Below the pieces are notes generated by a model. The model was not told the DNA's origin, made no database searches, and saw only the letters and a list, made by a program, of their open reading frames with translations. DNA of 64,000 nt from JAJPHU01 sp035553375 (GTDB lineage: Bacteria > Planctomycetota > Planctomycetia > Gemmatales > Gemmataceae), in assembly GCA_035553375.1 (NCBI GenBank), contig DATNCY010000278.1:1-64000 (forward strand), in the 5' to 3' direction. The first letter of the stretch is position 1, and the number at the start of each line of letters is the position of its first letter. The position numbers and the translations under genes are program-made. This document shows, piece by piece, positions 53,257-62,492 of this stretch.

Positions 53257-54549
53257 ATGCCCTGCACCTGTGTCGTCGGTCTGCAATGGGGCGACGAGGC
53301 GAAAGGGAAAATTGTCGATCTGCTCACCGACGATCACGCTTTCGTGGTTCGTTATAATGGTGGGGCCAACGCCGGCCATACCGTCGTCAGTGGCAATCAG
53401 ACGTTCAAACTCTCGCTCCTTCCTACGGGAGTCTTGCGCCCCAACGTCCGCGCGGTCATCGGCAACGGTGTCGTGGTCTATCCGCCGCGTTTCCTCGAAG
53501 AAACCGCCAATCTGCGCCAGGCCGGCATCACCATTAGTGACAATCTCGTTGTCAGCGGTCACGCTCATGTCATCTTTCCCTATCACCTCGAAGAAGAACG
53601 TCTCAACGAGGGAACGAGCGGCAAAGGCATCGGCACAACCGGGCGCGGTATCGGTCCCTGCTATCAAGACAAGGTCGGCCGGCAATTCGCCGTGCGTCTT
53701 GGTGAGTTGCTCTACCCCGATCATCTGCGCGAGCGTCTCGGCCCCATTGTGGAGCGCAAAAATCGTGTTTTGCGCGCCCTCGGCGCGGATGCCGGGCAAT
53801 TCGATGTCGAGACGATTTGCCGAGATTATCTCCAGTGCATGGAGCAGATTCGCCCGCATGTCATGGATACGACGCATCTCTTGCATGAAGCGGTGCGCAA
53901 AGGACAGGGCATTCTCTTTGAGGCCGCCCAGGGCAGTCTGCTCGACGTGGATCATGGCACGTATCCGTATGTGACCAGTTCCAACAGTTCGACGGCGGGC
54001 GTGTGGAGTGGTTCGGGGGTATCGGCGCGGAAACTGGATCGCGTTGTTGGCGTCATCAAGGCGTATTCCACGCGCGTCGGTCGCGGTCCCTTCCCGACCG
54101 AGTTGGATGATGGGCCGGACGGCATTGGCGAACGCATCCGGCGTACCGGCCGCGAGTATGGCACTGTCACCGGCCGGCCGCGTCGTTGCGGGTGGTTCGA
54201 CGCCGTCGCCGTGCGCTATACCGCGACGCTCAACGGTGCCGATGAACTGGCCCTCATGCTTCTCGATGTACTCAGCGAGTTGGACGAAATTCGCATCGCC
54301 GTCGCCTACGAGGTGGATGGCCAACGTCTCGACCATTTCCCCGCGGATGCGTTCCTGCTTGAGCGCTGCCGTCCGGTCTACGAAACGCTGCCGGGCTGGA
54401 AAAAAGATGTGTGCGGCGCGCGCAGCCTTGCGGATCTGCCCGCCGCCGCGCGGCGCTATGTCGATCGTCTCGCCGAATTGCTCGGTCTGCCCGTAACGAT
54501 CATCTCAGTAGGCCCGGATCGGACACAGACGATCTTCACAAAAGGATGA
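53257..54549 (+). CDS. purA: Adenylosuccinate synthetase
   Basis: The 430-residue enzyme makes adenylosuccinate from IMP, GTP and aspartate. The N-terminal motif is QWGDEAKGKIVD, with Ala where Gly is usual in GDEGKGK; the Asp and Lys are kept. NGGANAGHTVV, TTGRGIGPCY and EAAQGSLLDVDHG follow, and the C-terminal VSVGPDRTQTI is complete. ATG 53257 follows GGAGGTAGGTGG. A long heptamer-repeat hairpin starts at the base after the stop codon. Confidence 0.95.
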   Translation: MPCTCVVGLQWGDEAKGKIVDLLTDDHAFVVRYNGGANAGHTVVSGNQTFKLSLLPTGVLRPNVRAVIGNGVVVYPPRFLEETANLRQAGITISDNLVVSGHAHVIFPYHLEEERLNEGTSGKGIGTTGRGIGPCYQDKVGRQFAVRLGELLYPDHLRERLGPIVERKNRVLRALGADAGQFDVETICRDYLQCMEQIRPHVMDTTHLLHEAVRKGQGILFEAAQGSLLDVDHGTYPYVTSSNSSTAGVWSGSGVSARKLDRVVGVIKAYSTRVGRGPFPTELDDGPDGIGERIRRTGREYGTVTGRPRRCGWFDAVAVRYTATLNGADELALMLLDVLSELDEIRIAVAYEVDGQRLDHFPADAFLLERCRPVYETLPGWKKDVCGARSLADLPAAARRYVDRLAELLGLPVTIISVGPDRTQTIFTKG

Positions 54550-54666
54550 GTTTTCAGTTTTCAGTGTTCAGTATTCAGTGTTCAGTAACAACCACTGAAC
54601 ACTGAAAACTGAATACTGAATACTGAACACTGAAAACTGAACACTGAAAACTGAACACTGAAAACT
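54550..54666. repeat. Tandem heptamer inverted repeat (TTCAG type)
   Basis: The left arm (54550-54586) is about five copies of T(T/G/A)TTCAG. The right arm (54594-54666) holds ten copies of the complementary ACTGAAN. The loop is short (AACAACC). Only one base of each 7-mer varies. The hairpin would be about 37 bp long with surplus on the right. It occupies the whole gap from the purA stop to the uppS start, leaving uppS with no normal ribosome-binding site. Confidence 0.85.
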
Positions 54667-54674
54667 ATGATGGT

Positions 54675-55463
54675 GTGACCTTGCCCACCCCGTCCACGAA
54701 GTCGAAATCACCGGACGCCCTGCGGCGCTTGGCCGAGGCCGGACTGAAGCCGGAACGATTGCCGGACCATATTGCCATCATCATGGATGGTAATGGACGC
54801 TGGGCGCAACAACGCGGTCTGCCACGCATTGAGGGACATGCGCGCGGCGCGCACAGCGTTCGCGCCACCGTGGAAGAATGCTGCCGGCTGGGGATTGGCC
54901 AACTGACCCTTTACTGTCTCAGCAGCGAAAACTGGAAACGGCCGCAGACGGAACTCGATTTCCTCATGAGACTGCTTGAGCAGTATCTCATTGATGAACG
55001 CCGGGAGATTCTCGATCAAAACATCCGTTTCAGCACCATTGGCCGCCGCACGGACCTGCCGGACAACGTCCTGCGCGAGATCGATGAGAACATTCGGCTC
55101 AGTCAGGACAACACCGGCATGGCCCTCTGTTTGGCCATCAATTACGGTGGACGCACCGAATTGATCGATGCCGTGCGCGAGGTCGCGCAACAAGTGTGCG
55201 AGGGCACGCTGGCACTGGACGCCATTGATGAGGCCGTCATGAACAATGCGCTGTACACGGCGGGCATGCCCGATCCGGACTTGCTCATCCGCACGGCCGG
55301 CGAGATGCGTGTCAGTAATTTTCTGCTGTGGCAAATCTCTTACGCGGAATTGTGGGTAACGGATCGGTGTTGGCCGGACTTCGATTCGGCGACACTACAC
55401 CAGGCGCTGCGCGATTACGCCGCTCGCGAACGACGGTTCGGCGGCATCCCCACGGACGACTAG
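54675..55463 (+). CDS. uppS: Isoprenyl transferase (undecaprenyl diphosphate synthase type)
   Basis: The 262-residue enzyme condenses isopentenyl diphosphate units into the cis-prenyl carrier used in cell-wall and surface glycan synthesis. It shows IIMDGNGRWAQQRGLPRIEG, LTLYCLSSENWKRP, LAINYGGRTEL and DLLIRTAGEMRVSNF. The start is GTG 54675; the upstream region is entirely repeat DNA, so the start codon is uncertain and translation initiation unusual. cdsA follows 15 nt later, the common uppS-cdsA pair. Confidence 0.93.
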   Translation: MTLPTPSTKSKSPDALRRLAEAGLKPERLPDHIAIIMDGNGRWAQQRGLPRIEGHARGAHSVRATVEECCRLGIGQLTLYCLSSENWKRPQTELDFLMRLLEQYLIDERREILDQNIRFSTIGRRTDLPDNVLREIDENIRLSQDNTGMALCLAINYGGRTELIDAVREVAQQVCEGTLALDAIDEAVMNNALYTAGMPDPDLLIRTAGEMRVSNFLLWQISYAELWVTDRCWPDFDSATLHQALRDYAARERRFGGIPTDD

Positions 55464-55478
55464 CCCCGGATCGTTTCC

Positions 55479-56357
55479 ATGCTGAAAACGCGGCTGTGGA
55501 TGGGAGCCATTCTGATCGCGCTGGTGATGTGCGTTCTGCTATTCGATCCGGGACCGTACTATCCTTTTCTCTTTTTGCTGATGATCTTCCTCGCCGTGGT
55601 CGGCAGCGTGGAACTCCATCATCTCATTGGCGCCGCCCACGGTTTGTCGGCCTGGCTAAGCGGTGCTGCCGTGCTAGTCGTCTTGCTGGCTAATTGGCCG
55701 GCGCACTTGTGGCCGGAACTTCTCGGTGGCGATCCCTGGCCCATCGTCCTCGGCGCATTCACGGCGGTTGTGCTGATTGCTTTTCTCGTGGAGATGGCCG
55801 TCTTTCATCCGGCCGCGCTGGATGCAGTGTCTTCGCCAACGGGCGGCGGGGCCGTGGTGATTCGCATGGCTCTGTTGGTGTGGATGACCGCGTATCTGGG
55901 GCTATTGCCTAGCTTCCTTGCCCAACTTCGCTGGATCGACGATGCGCAAACGTATAAGCCCGTGGCCGCGCTCGCGCTGGCGATCTTCGTGCCCAAATGC
56001 TGTGATATTGGGGCGTATTTCACGGGCCGGTTGCTTGGCCGCCATCCCATGTCGCCGATACTCAGCCCGAAAAAGACGTGGGAAGGGCTGATCGGTGGAC
56101 TGGTCTTGTCAGCGGTCGTCGCGGTCGCTATTAACCGCCGCCTGTCCGTGCTGCGAGGCGGCGATTGGTCCGCGGCCGGCTTCGGCTTGGCTGTGGGTGG
56201 AATCGGCGCTCTAGGAGATTTGGCGGAATCGTTAATCAAGCGCGATTGCCGGCGCAAGGACGCCTCGCAGGTTGTCCCCGGCTTCGGCGGTGTGCTTGAC
56301 GTGGTCGATTCCATCGTCTTCGCTGCGCCCCTTGCCTATTGCTGGATGCGCTGGTGA
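55479..56357 (+). CDS. cdsA: Phosphatidate cytidylyltransferase
   Basis: The 292-residue membrane enzyme makes CDP-diacylglycerol for phospholipid synthesis. It has several membrane helices, SPKKTWEGLIGG and the C-terminal signature IKRDCRRKDASQVVPGFGGV...DVVDS. The usual signature is PGHGGxxDRxDS, so Phe replaces His and Val replaces Arg while the metal-binding Asp residues remain. The length is normal. It is in an operon with uppS, and phoH follows 67 nt downstream. Confidence 0.9.
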   Translation: MLKTRLWMGAILIALVMCVLLFDPGPYYPFLFLLMIFLAVVGSVELHHLIGAAHGLSAWLSGAAVLVVLLANWPAHLWPELLGGDPWPIVLGAFTAVVLIAFLVEMAVFHPAALDAVSSPTGGGAVVIRMALLVWMTAYLGLLPSFLAQLRWIDDAQTYKPVAALALAIFVPKCCDIGAYFTGRLLGRHPMSPILSPKKTWEGLIGGLVLSAVVAVAINRRLSVLRGGDWSAAGFGLAVGGIGALGDLAESLIKRDCRRKDASQVVPGFGGVLDVVDSIVFAAPLAYCWMRW

Positions 56358-56424
56358 GTGAACTCGTCTTGTACTTCTCGTGTCGATGGGATAACCGACC
56401 CGTAGTTCTACCCCGGACCCGAAG

Positions 56425-57384
56425 ATGAGCGAAGTAACCATCACACTGGACAGCCGCGATGAGGCGCTGTTGCTGTTTGGCAGCCGCGACCAGTATTTGC
56501 GCGAAATCCGCACGCAACTGGGCATGCAACAGTTGGTCGGTCGCGGCGATCAGCTTTTACTCAAGGGCACCGACGAACAACTCGCCCTGGCCGAGCGCGT
56601 TTTCGGTCAGTTACGTCAGATGCTGCGCCAGCAGGGCAGTCTCTCCAGCGAGGATGTTAAGACAGTGCTTGAAGTGGTGATGCAAGGCGGCGAGCGCATC
56701 GGCACGCAGCCGCAGAAGTCCGCCGAGGGCGGCAGTCGCTTCGTTCGGCCGCGCACCGATGGTCAGGCTCGCTACGTCCGCGCCATGCGCGATCACGATT
56801 TGACCATCTGCGTAGGTCCGGCCGGCACCGGCAAGACGTTCTTGGCGGTCGGCATGGCCGTCAGTATGTTGCGTCAATCATCGGTCAAGAAAATCGTCCT
56901 GGTACGGCCGGCGGTCGAGGCGGGAGAACGTCTCGGCTTTCTGCCCGGCGACATCGCCGCCAAGGTCAATCCTTACCTGCGCCCGCTCTTCGACGCGCTC
57001 AACGACATGATGGAGTCGGAGCAGGTCAAGCGCTACATGGAAAATGACATTATTGAGATCGTTCCTCTCGCCTTTATGCGCGGCCGCACGCTCAACCAGG
57101 CCGTCATCATTCTCGACGAGGGGCAAAACACCACCGTGCCGCAGATGAAGATGTTCCTGACGCGCATGGGTAACGGCTCCAAGATCATCGTCACCGGCGA
57201 CGTTACCCAGGTAGACTTGCCCAAGCAAACGCGCAGCGGCTTGACCGACGCCGTTCACCGGCTGCGCGACATCGACCGCATCGCTCTCGTCTATCTCGAC
57301 GAGAACGATATTGTACGCAACCCATTAGTTCAGCAAATCCTGCGGGCCTACGAAGATGAACGGCCCCGCAAAAAAAAGGAGTAG
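56425..57384 (+). CDS. phoH: PhoH-family ATPase
   Basis: The 319-residue protein has an N-terminal KH-like domain, then the PhoH ATPase: Walker A GPAGTGKTFLAVGMAV (from residue 131), VRPAVEAGERLGFLPGD, Walker B VIILDEGQNTT (DEAQN is the common form) and TGDVTQVDLP. PhoH/YbeZ proteins are linked to RNA handling together with YbeY. In this operon the next gene is the HD-domain 7TM protein, as in many bacteria. The stop codon lies inside a heptamer repeat. Confidence 0.93.
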   Translation: MSEVTITLDSRDEALLLFGSRDQYLREIRTQLGMQQLVGRGDQLLLKGTDEQLALAERVFGQLRQMLRQQGSLSSEDVKTVLEVVMQGGERIGTQPQKSAEGGSRFVRPRTDGQARYVRAMRDHDLTICVGPAGTGKTFLAVGMAVSMLRQSSVKKIVLVRPAVEAGERLGFLPGDIAAKVNPYLRPLFDALNDMMESEQVKRYMENDIIEIVPLAFMRGRTLNQAVIILDEGQNTTVPQMKMFLTRMGNGSKIIVTGDVTQVDLPKQTRSGLTDAVHRLRDIDRIALVYLDENDIVRNPLVQQILRAYEDERPRKKKE

Positions 57385-57467
57385 TGGTTAGTGGTTAGTG
57401 GTTAGTGGTTAGTAAAGATAATTTCTTTACTAACCACTAACCACTAACCACTAATCACTAATCACTA
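57382..57467. repeat. Tandem heptamer inverted repeat (GTGGTTA type)
   Basis: The left arm (57382-57417) is four copies of GTGGTTA ending AGTAAAG; its first base is the T of the phoH TAG. The right arm (57425-57467) holds TAACCAC three times and TAATCAC twice. The loop is ATAATTT. The right arm ends 3 nt before the next start codon, so no standard ribosome-binding site exists there. Confidence 0.85.
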
Positions 57468-57470
57468 CGT

Positions 57471-59267
57471 ATGTTTGGTCCCTTCAAAAAGCCTTCGCGG
57501 CTGAGCCAATGGGATGGCCGACGCCGCTCTTCGCGCAGTGACGATCCCGTCCTGCCGCAGTTATTTTGTCGTGCGGTGCTGCTCCGCCTGGGGGCGGTGC
57601 TGTTGACCGTACTCGGCGCGACGTATCTGGCGCACGACTGGGGCGGCTTGATGTCGTACCGCGTCGGCGAGGTACGGCCCTACGATTTGCGCGCCCGCGT
57701 CTACTTCGAGGTGGTGGACGAGGAAGAGACGGCGCGCAAACGCGATGAGGCTGTGCAAGCGCTGCCGGTCGAACAGCAGCGCGATCACAAAGCCTGCGAA
57801 TCGGTGCGCAAGAACGTACTCCCCGTGGTCAAACCCTTCCCGCCCGGCACGCTCTTGGTCGAACGTGATTTCGCCATCACCGATAGCCAGTACGAATTGC
57901 TGCAAGCGGAGACGCACGCTTTTTGGCAGAGTCAGGGGCAGGCCCGTCTCGTCGGTCGTAGTGTGTCCATCTTCCTCGTGTTCACGCTGCTGGCGTTGCT
58001 CGTCATCCTCTACGTCATTCGCTTTCAAGAAGGATTGGCTTCGAGCCTTCATAAAATCGTCGGCGTCTGCGCTCTCGTGCTGCTGACCCTGGTGCTGGGG
58101 CTATTCCTGTGTCCGGTCTGCTGGCATGCGGTGTTGATTCCGCTGACCGTGACCGCGCTCATTCTAACCATCGCTTACAATCCGCCGTTCGCGCTGCTCA
58201 TGTCGTTGAGCCTGACCCTGGCAATGATCGTCACGCTGGGCGGATCGCTGAGCGATCTCTTAGTGGCGATGGGCGGGCAGGCGACGGCCATCTTGACCTT
58301 GCGCAACGTCCGCACACGGACGCGACTCGTCGAAATTGGCGTCATCGCCGGCGTTGCCTATCTCGCCATGACGGTGGCCACGGAACTGTATTCCGGTCAG
58401 ACCTGGAGTTTGATCGTGTCGGATTCGGCTTGGGCATTGGTATGGGGTACACTGGCCGGCTTCCTCGTCAGCGGTCTGTTGCCGCTGGTCGAGCGTCTGT
58501 TCGCCATTATCACCGATGTGAGTTTGCTCGAATTGGGCGATGGTTCGCATCCGCTCTTACAAGAATTGGTACGCCGCGCTCCCGGCACCTACACGCACAG
58601 CATGACGGTGGCGACCCTGGCCGAGCCGTGCGCCGAAGCCATTGGTGCCAATCCGCTGTTGGCTCGCGTCGGCAGCTATTTCCACGACATCGGCAAGATG
58701 CTCAAGCCACAGTATTTCATCGAGAATCAGACCGGCGAAAATCGTCACGATTCGCTGGAACCGGCCCTGAGTACGCTCATCATCATCGGCCACGTCAAGG
58801 ATGGCGTCGCGCTCGCCGAGCAGTATCGCCTACCGCGACCCATCATCGAATTCATTCAGCAACATCATGGGACAACGCTGGTCGAGTATTTCTATCGCGA
58901 GGCGCTGCGCATCCACGAAAGCCAGTGCAATACGCCGGCGCGCATGGATGGCCAGCCGCATCCGCTCGAACCGACCTTCCGTTATCCCGGTCCGAAGCCG
59001 CAAAACCGCGAAAACGGCATTGTCATGCTGTCCGACGCGGTCGAAAGCTCTAGCCGCGCGCTGTCGGTGCCCACGCCCGGCAGCCTGCGCAAGCTCGTTC
59101 ACGATTTACTGATGAAACGCCTCCTTGATGGCCAATTCGAAGAGAGCGGCTTGACGCTGACGGAACTGCACATTGTCGAGGAGACACTGTGCAAGGGACT
59201 TATCGCGCTGTATCACTCGCGGATCAAGTATCCCGAGGCGGCGACGAACGAACGACGAGCATCGTAG
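57471..59267 (+). CDS. HD-domain 7TM protein (YqfF/PgpH type)
   Basis: The 598-residue protein has an N-terminal helix, an extracytoplasmic domain (about 60-150), about six further membrane helices, and a cytosolic HD domain with HSMTVATLAEP and HDIGKMLKP (His405-Asp406) and the second His pair in QQHHGT. The best-known relatives (PgpH) hydrolyse cyclic di-AMP. The extracytoplasmic 7TMR-HDED domain is shorter than usual. The start ATG sits 3 nt after a heptamer repeat. Confidence 0.87.
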   Translation: MFGPFKKPSRLSQWDGRRRSSRSDDPVLPQLFCRAVLLRLGAVLLTVLGATYLAHDWGGLMSYRVGEVRPYDLRARVYFEVVDEEETARKRDEAVQALPVEQQRDHKACESVRKNVLPVVKPFPPGTLLVERDFAITDSQYELLQAETHAFWQSQGQARLVGRSVSIFLVFTLLALLVILYVIRFQEGLASSLHKIVGVCALVLLTLVLGLFLCPVCWHAVLIPLTVTALILTIAYNPPFALLMSLSLTLAMIVTLGGSLSDLLVAMGGQATAILTLRNVRTRTRLVEIGVIAGVAYLAMTVATELYSGQTWSLIVSDSAWALVWGTLAGFLVSGLLPLVERLFAIITDVSLLELGDGSHPLLQELVRRAPGTYTHSMTVATLAEPCAEAIGANPLLARVGSYFHDIGKMLKPQYFIENQTGENRHDSLEPALSTLIIIGHVKDGVALAEQYRLPRPIIEFIQQHHGTTLVEYFYREALRIHESQCNTPARMDGQPHPLEPTFRYPGPKPQNRENGIVMLSDAVESSSRALSVPTPGSLRKLVHDLLMKRLLDGQFEESGLTLTELHIVEETLCKGLIALYHSRIKYPEAATNERRAS

Positions 59268-59275
59268 CGGATCGT

Positions 59276-60466
59276 TCAGCGCGGTTCACTTCGCGGCGTC
59301 CGCGCTCGCATGGCGGCGAGTACGTTGGCGGCGTACTCGGGATGGCGGAACCGTAAAGCAACCGTGCCGCGTCCCGGCGAATAGCGGCTCAGTTGCGCGG
59401 GGAGTCGCTTCGATGTCATGGTGCCGAGAAGGAAGCCAGTGATACCGCCCACGGCGAGAGCCGCGAGGCCAATCACGAACAGCAGCGAGCCATCGTTCCC
59501 GCCCTGACTCAGCGCCAACACAATCGCCAATCCGCAGGAGAGAACCGCGCCCACTTGCATGCCGCGCATACCGCCACGGTGCTGCCGATCGCGGATGCGC
59601 TGCTGACAGGTATCGCAGACCGGAATCGGCAGTTCCAGCGGCGAACTCGCGGACACCAGGACGCTCGTGACAGTATCCCGGCGTGAATCAATCGGGAAGT
59701 TCATCGTCCGGCTGGTGCGTTCGCCGCAATCGCAGCACTTTGGCGGAAAAACCAGGCGCGTCAGATGGGCGGTGATCCATCCGCCCGCATCGGGCGCGGC
59801 CGGGATCGAATCGGCCTCCCTCGTGTCATACGCTTCGGGCGGCGGCACGCCTTTGGGGGTTTGTCGGCCCAAACGCCGGCCAAGCTCCAGAATCAATTCA
59901 CCCAACTCGCCGGCCATCACCTCGTAGCGCGCCGGCAACACGACCGTATCGGAAGCGATAAGCTGCCATTGTCTGGCCTTGACCTGCGCTCCGTGGGCGA
60001 TGGGCGTATCCTCTCGGCGCAGCTCGATGAACGGCACGGATTCCGTGGCGACCGGCAGCGTCAAGCCGACGCGCGGACTATCGGCGTCCGGTACGAACGC
60101 ATGGCCCTGCACATTGAAAACGCACCACGGACACCATACGGTCGTGTCACGATATTTCACTTCCACGCCATCGGGATGCAGCACGAGCGAATGGCCACGC
60201 ATCATCAGCGACCACCCCAGCCACACGCCCGCACCACAAAGCAGACCAATGCCCAGCGCCAGCCGTTCGCCATCGCGCTCGCCGGTAAGGATGCACGACA
60301 AAAGAAAACCTGCGCCGGCGAGACCGAACAGCACGGCGAGGCCGTACATCTGGCGCGGCCCGATTGTCACGGGTTCCTGAGCGAGATAGGCGCGCGGATC
60401 GTGGATCAGGTCTTCGAGGTCGGGTAGGAACCGCGTCAGCGATTGTCCCACGGGCAGCACACTCAT
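59276..60466 (-). CDS. Membrane protein with two CxxC-type pairs, function unknown
   Basis: The 396-residue protein has two membrane helices near residues 42-90, a soluble part, then CCDCGERTSR and CDTCQQRIRD, which together could bind a metal ion. Two more helices follow near 300-350. I do not recognise a family. Its end is 9 nt from the convergent HD-domain gene, so they share no terminator. The upstream region is a heptamer-repeat hairpin shared with the divergent RNA methyltransferase. Confidence 0.6.
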   Translation of the reverse strand: MSVLPVGQSLTRFLPDLEDLIHDPRAYLAQEPVTIGPRQMYGLAVLFGLAGAGFLLSCILTGERDGERLALGIGLLCGAGVWLGWSLMMRGHSLVLHPDGVEVKYRDTTVWCPWCVFNVQGHAFVPDADSPRVGLTLPVATESVPFIELRREDTPIAHGAQVKARQWQLIASDTVVLPARYEVMAGELGELILELGRRLGRQTPKGVPPPEAYDTREADSIPAAPDAGGWITAHLTRLVFPPKCCDCGERTSRTMNFPIDSRRDTVTSVLVSASSPLELPIPVCDTCQQRIRDRQHRGGMRGMQVGAVLSCGLAIVLALSQGGNDGSLLFVIGLAALAVGGITGFLLGTMTSKRLPAQLSRYSPGRGTVALRFRHPEYAANVLAAMRARTPRSEPR

Positions 60467-60534
60467 GCGCAAAACCCTTACAATGGAAGTTATTGTCTTC
60501 CTTCAGTGTGTCTGTTCCCGCGATCAAGTCAACT

Positions 60535-60638
60535 CCGCTATCCGCTTTCCGCTTTCCGCTTTCCGCTATCCGTTCGAATCAATAGCGGATAGCGGATAGC
60601 GGATAGCGGAAAGCGGATAGCGGAAAGCGGAAAGCGGG
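60535..60638. repeat. Tandem heptamer inverted repeat (CCGCTTT type)
   Basis: The left arm begins at 60535 with five copies of CCGCT(A/T)T. The right arm (60582-60638) is eight copies of the complementary A(T/A)AGCGG. The loop is short. It lies in the gap between two divergent genes, so it must contain or replace their promoters or leaders. Confidence 0.85.
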
Positions 60639-60649
60639 ACTGGGAGCGC

Positions 60650-61786
60650 ATGTTGAACACGGAACATTATTTCGCCACCTGCGGCCGGGGCATTGAGCCG
60701 GTGTTGGCTGAGGAGCTGCGCAGCCTGGGAGCATCGACGGTGGAGCAGGGACGCGGCGGCGTCCACTTCAGCGGCGATCTTGCATTGTTGTATTCGGCCA
60801 ATCTCTGGCTGCGCACGGCCATTCGTGTGCTTCGGCCCATCCTGGAAGCGAACGTCACATCGCCCGATGAACTCTATGAGGCCGTGCGCACGCTCGATTG
60901 GACGCACTATCTGACGCCGGAGCATACGTTGGCCGTGGATTGCAACGTCCGCGATTCGCACATTACCCACTCGAAATATGCGGCTCTGCGTGTCAAGGAC
61001 GCCATTTGCGATCAGTTCATCGAGCGCTGCGGCCGGCGGCCGAGTGTCAATGTGGATGAACCGATGGTGGGGCTGAATCTACACATTTACCGCGATAAGG
61101 CTGTGTTGAGTCTGGAAAGTTCCGGCGAATCGCTGCACAAGCGCGGCTATCGTCCAATCTTGACGCGCGCTCCGCTCAACGAAGCGCTGGCGGCGGCTCT
61201 GGTCTTGTTGACCGGCTGGCGCGGCGAACGGCCGTTCGCCGATCCGCTGTGCGGTTCCGGCACGTTGGCTATTGAGGCGGCATGGCTCGCCTTACGGCGT
61301 CCGCCCGGATTGACGCGCAAGCGTTTCGGTTTTCAGGGCTGGTTGGATTTCGATGTTCAACTGTGGACCTCGCTGCGCGATGAGGCGCGGGCGAACGTCG
61401 CGCGGGCGTTGCCGGCACCCATCGTCGCCTCGGACGTGCGCGGCGATGCCGTATCGTTTTCCATCAACAACGCTCGCGCCGCCGGCATTGGCCATTTGCT
61501 GCGTTTCGACAAGCGCGATGTGCAAGACTTCCAACCGCCGGACGGCCCGCCGGGTGTGATCCTATGCAATCCGCCCTATGGGGAACGGCTTGGCGAGGAA
61601 AAGAATCTTTTTAGTCTTTATCGTTTACTCGGTGAAGTATTCTCGCAGCGCTGCGCGGGCTGGACGGCGTTTGTGTTCACGGGCAATCCTCGATTGGCCA
61701 ATGCCATTGGTTTGACCCCGGCAGCGCAAATACCCTTGTTCAATGGTAAAATCCCCTGCCGGTTGCTGAAGTTTGAATTGGCCTGA
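60650..61786 (+). CDS. THUMP-domain RNA methyltransferase (RlmL/YpsC-like)
   Basis: The 378-residue protein methylates guanine in 23S rRNA in its best-known relatives. It has an N-terminal THUMP domain (EHYFATCGRGIEPVLAEEL and following), the family block LNEALAAALVLLTGWRGE and the catalytic NPPYGERLG. The C-terminal methyltransferase fold is complete. ATG 60650 has GGGAG 5 nt upstream, after the heptamer repeat. Confidence 0.88.
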   Translation: MLNTEHYFATCGRGIEPVLAEELRSLGASTVEQGRGGVHFSGDLALLYSANLWLRTAIRVLRPILEANVTSPDELYEAVRTLDWTHYLTPEHTLAVDCNVRDSHITHSKYAALRVKDAICDQFIERCGRRPSVNVDEPMVGLNLHIYRDKAVLSLESSGESLHKRGYRPILTRAPLNEALAAALVLLTGWRGERPFADPLCGSGTLAIEAAWLALRRPPGLTRKRFGFQGWLDFDVQLWTSLRDEARANVARALPAPIVASDVRGDAVSFSINNARAAGIGHLLRFDKRDVQDFQPPDGPPGVILCNPPYGERLGEEKNLFSLYRLLGEVFSQRCAGWTAFVFTGNPRLANAIGLTPAAQIPLFNGKIPCRLLKFELA

Positions 61787-61835
61787 GCGCGGGAATTATT
61801 ACTCGGCAAACGTCGATTATAGGAGGGCGTAAGAT

Positions 61836-62492
61836 ATGAACACCCTGGATGGACTACGAGCGGCGATGGCCGAGGTGGACACTTGCTACAAACAACGCGG
61901 CATATTTCAGGATCATTTCGGTTTCGGTCCTCGTCCGGCCTTGGTCGTCATCGATATGGCCTATGGATGGACCGATGCCGCCTACGCCGGCGGCTCGGCA
62001 AGGTTGGATGATGCCATCGGGGCCATTCAACAACTTCTTCCGGTTGCTCGCGAGAAGGGCATCCCGATCATTTACACGACTTCGCCATACAGCGACCAAC
62101 TGCCGTTGAAGTCGGCCGCGGACTTCTCGCCGAATTATCGGCGCTGGGACCGGCGCGCATGCGCCATTGACGAGCGAGTTGCTCCACTGCCGGCCGAATA
62201 TATTATCCTAAAAGAACACGCCAGCGCATTCGCAGGAACGCCGTTCATCGGTCATCTCGTGGCCCATCGCGTCGATACGCTGCTCATCACCGGCTGCTCG
62301 ACGAGTGCCTGCGTGCGGGCGACAGCCACAGATGCCAAGAGCCTGGGACTGCGGCCCATTATCATCCGCGAAGGGGTGCAAGATCGTTCGGAGATTGCCC
62401 ACGAATGGACGCTGTTCGACATTCAGGCACGTTTCGCCGACGTCGTCAGCCTGGAAGAAACGCTAACCTATCTGCGAGGAGTGCGCATCTGA
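61836..62492 (+). CDS. Isochorismatase-family hydrolase
   Basis: The 218-residue enzyme has the triad of this family: Asp in LVVIDMAYGWTD, Lys in ILKEHASAF and the nucleophile Cys159 in TSACVRATATDA. The sequence is closest to N-carbamoylsarcosine amidohydrolase-type members. The substrate cannot be told. AGGAGGGCG precedes ATG 61836. The next gene starts right at its stop (TGAATG), so the two form an operon. Confidence 0.87.
   Translation: MNTLDGLRAAMAEVDTCYKQRGIFQDHFGFGPRPALVVIDMAYGWTDAAYAGGSARLDDAIGAIQQLLPVAREKGIPIIYTTSPYSDQLPLKSAADFSPNYRRWDRRACAIDERVAPLPAEYIILKEHASAFAGTPFIGHLVAHRVDTLLITGCSTSACVRATATDAKSLGLRPIIIREGVQDRSEIAHEWTLFDIQARFADVVSLEETLTYLRGVRI

Noticed and set aside
54550..54666. 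CRISPR array
   Set aside because: The tandem 7-mers have no spacers and fold back as one inverted repeat; same for 57382-57467 and 60535-60638.
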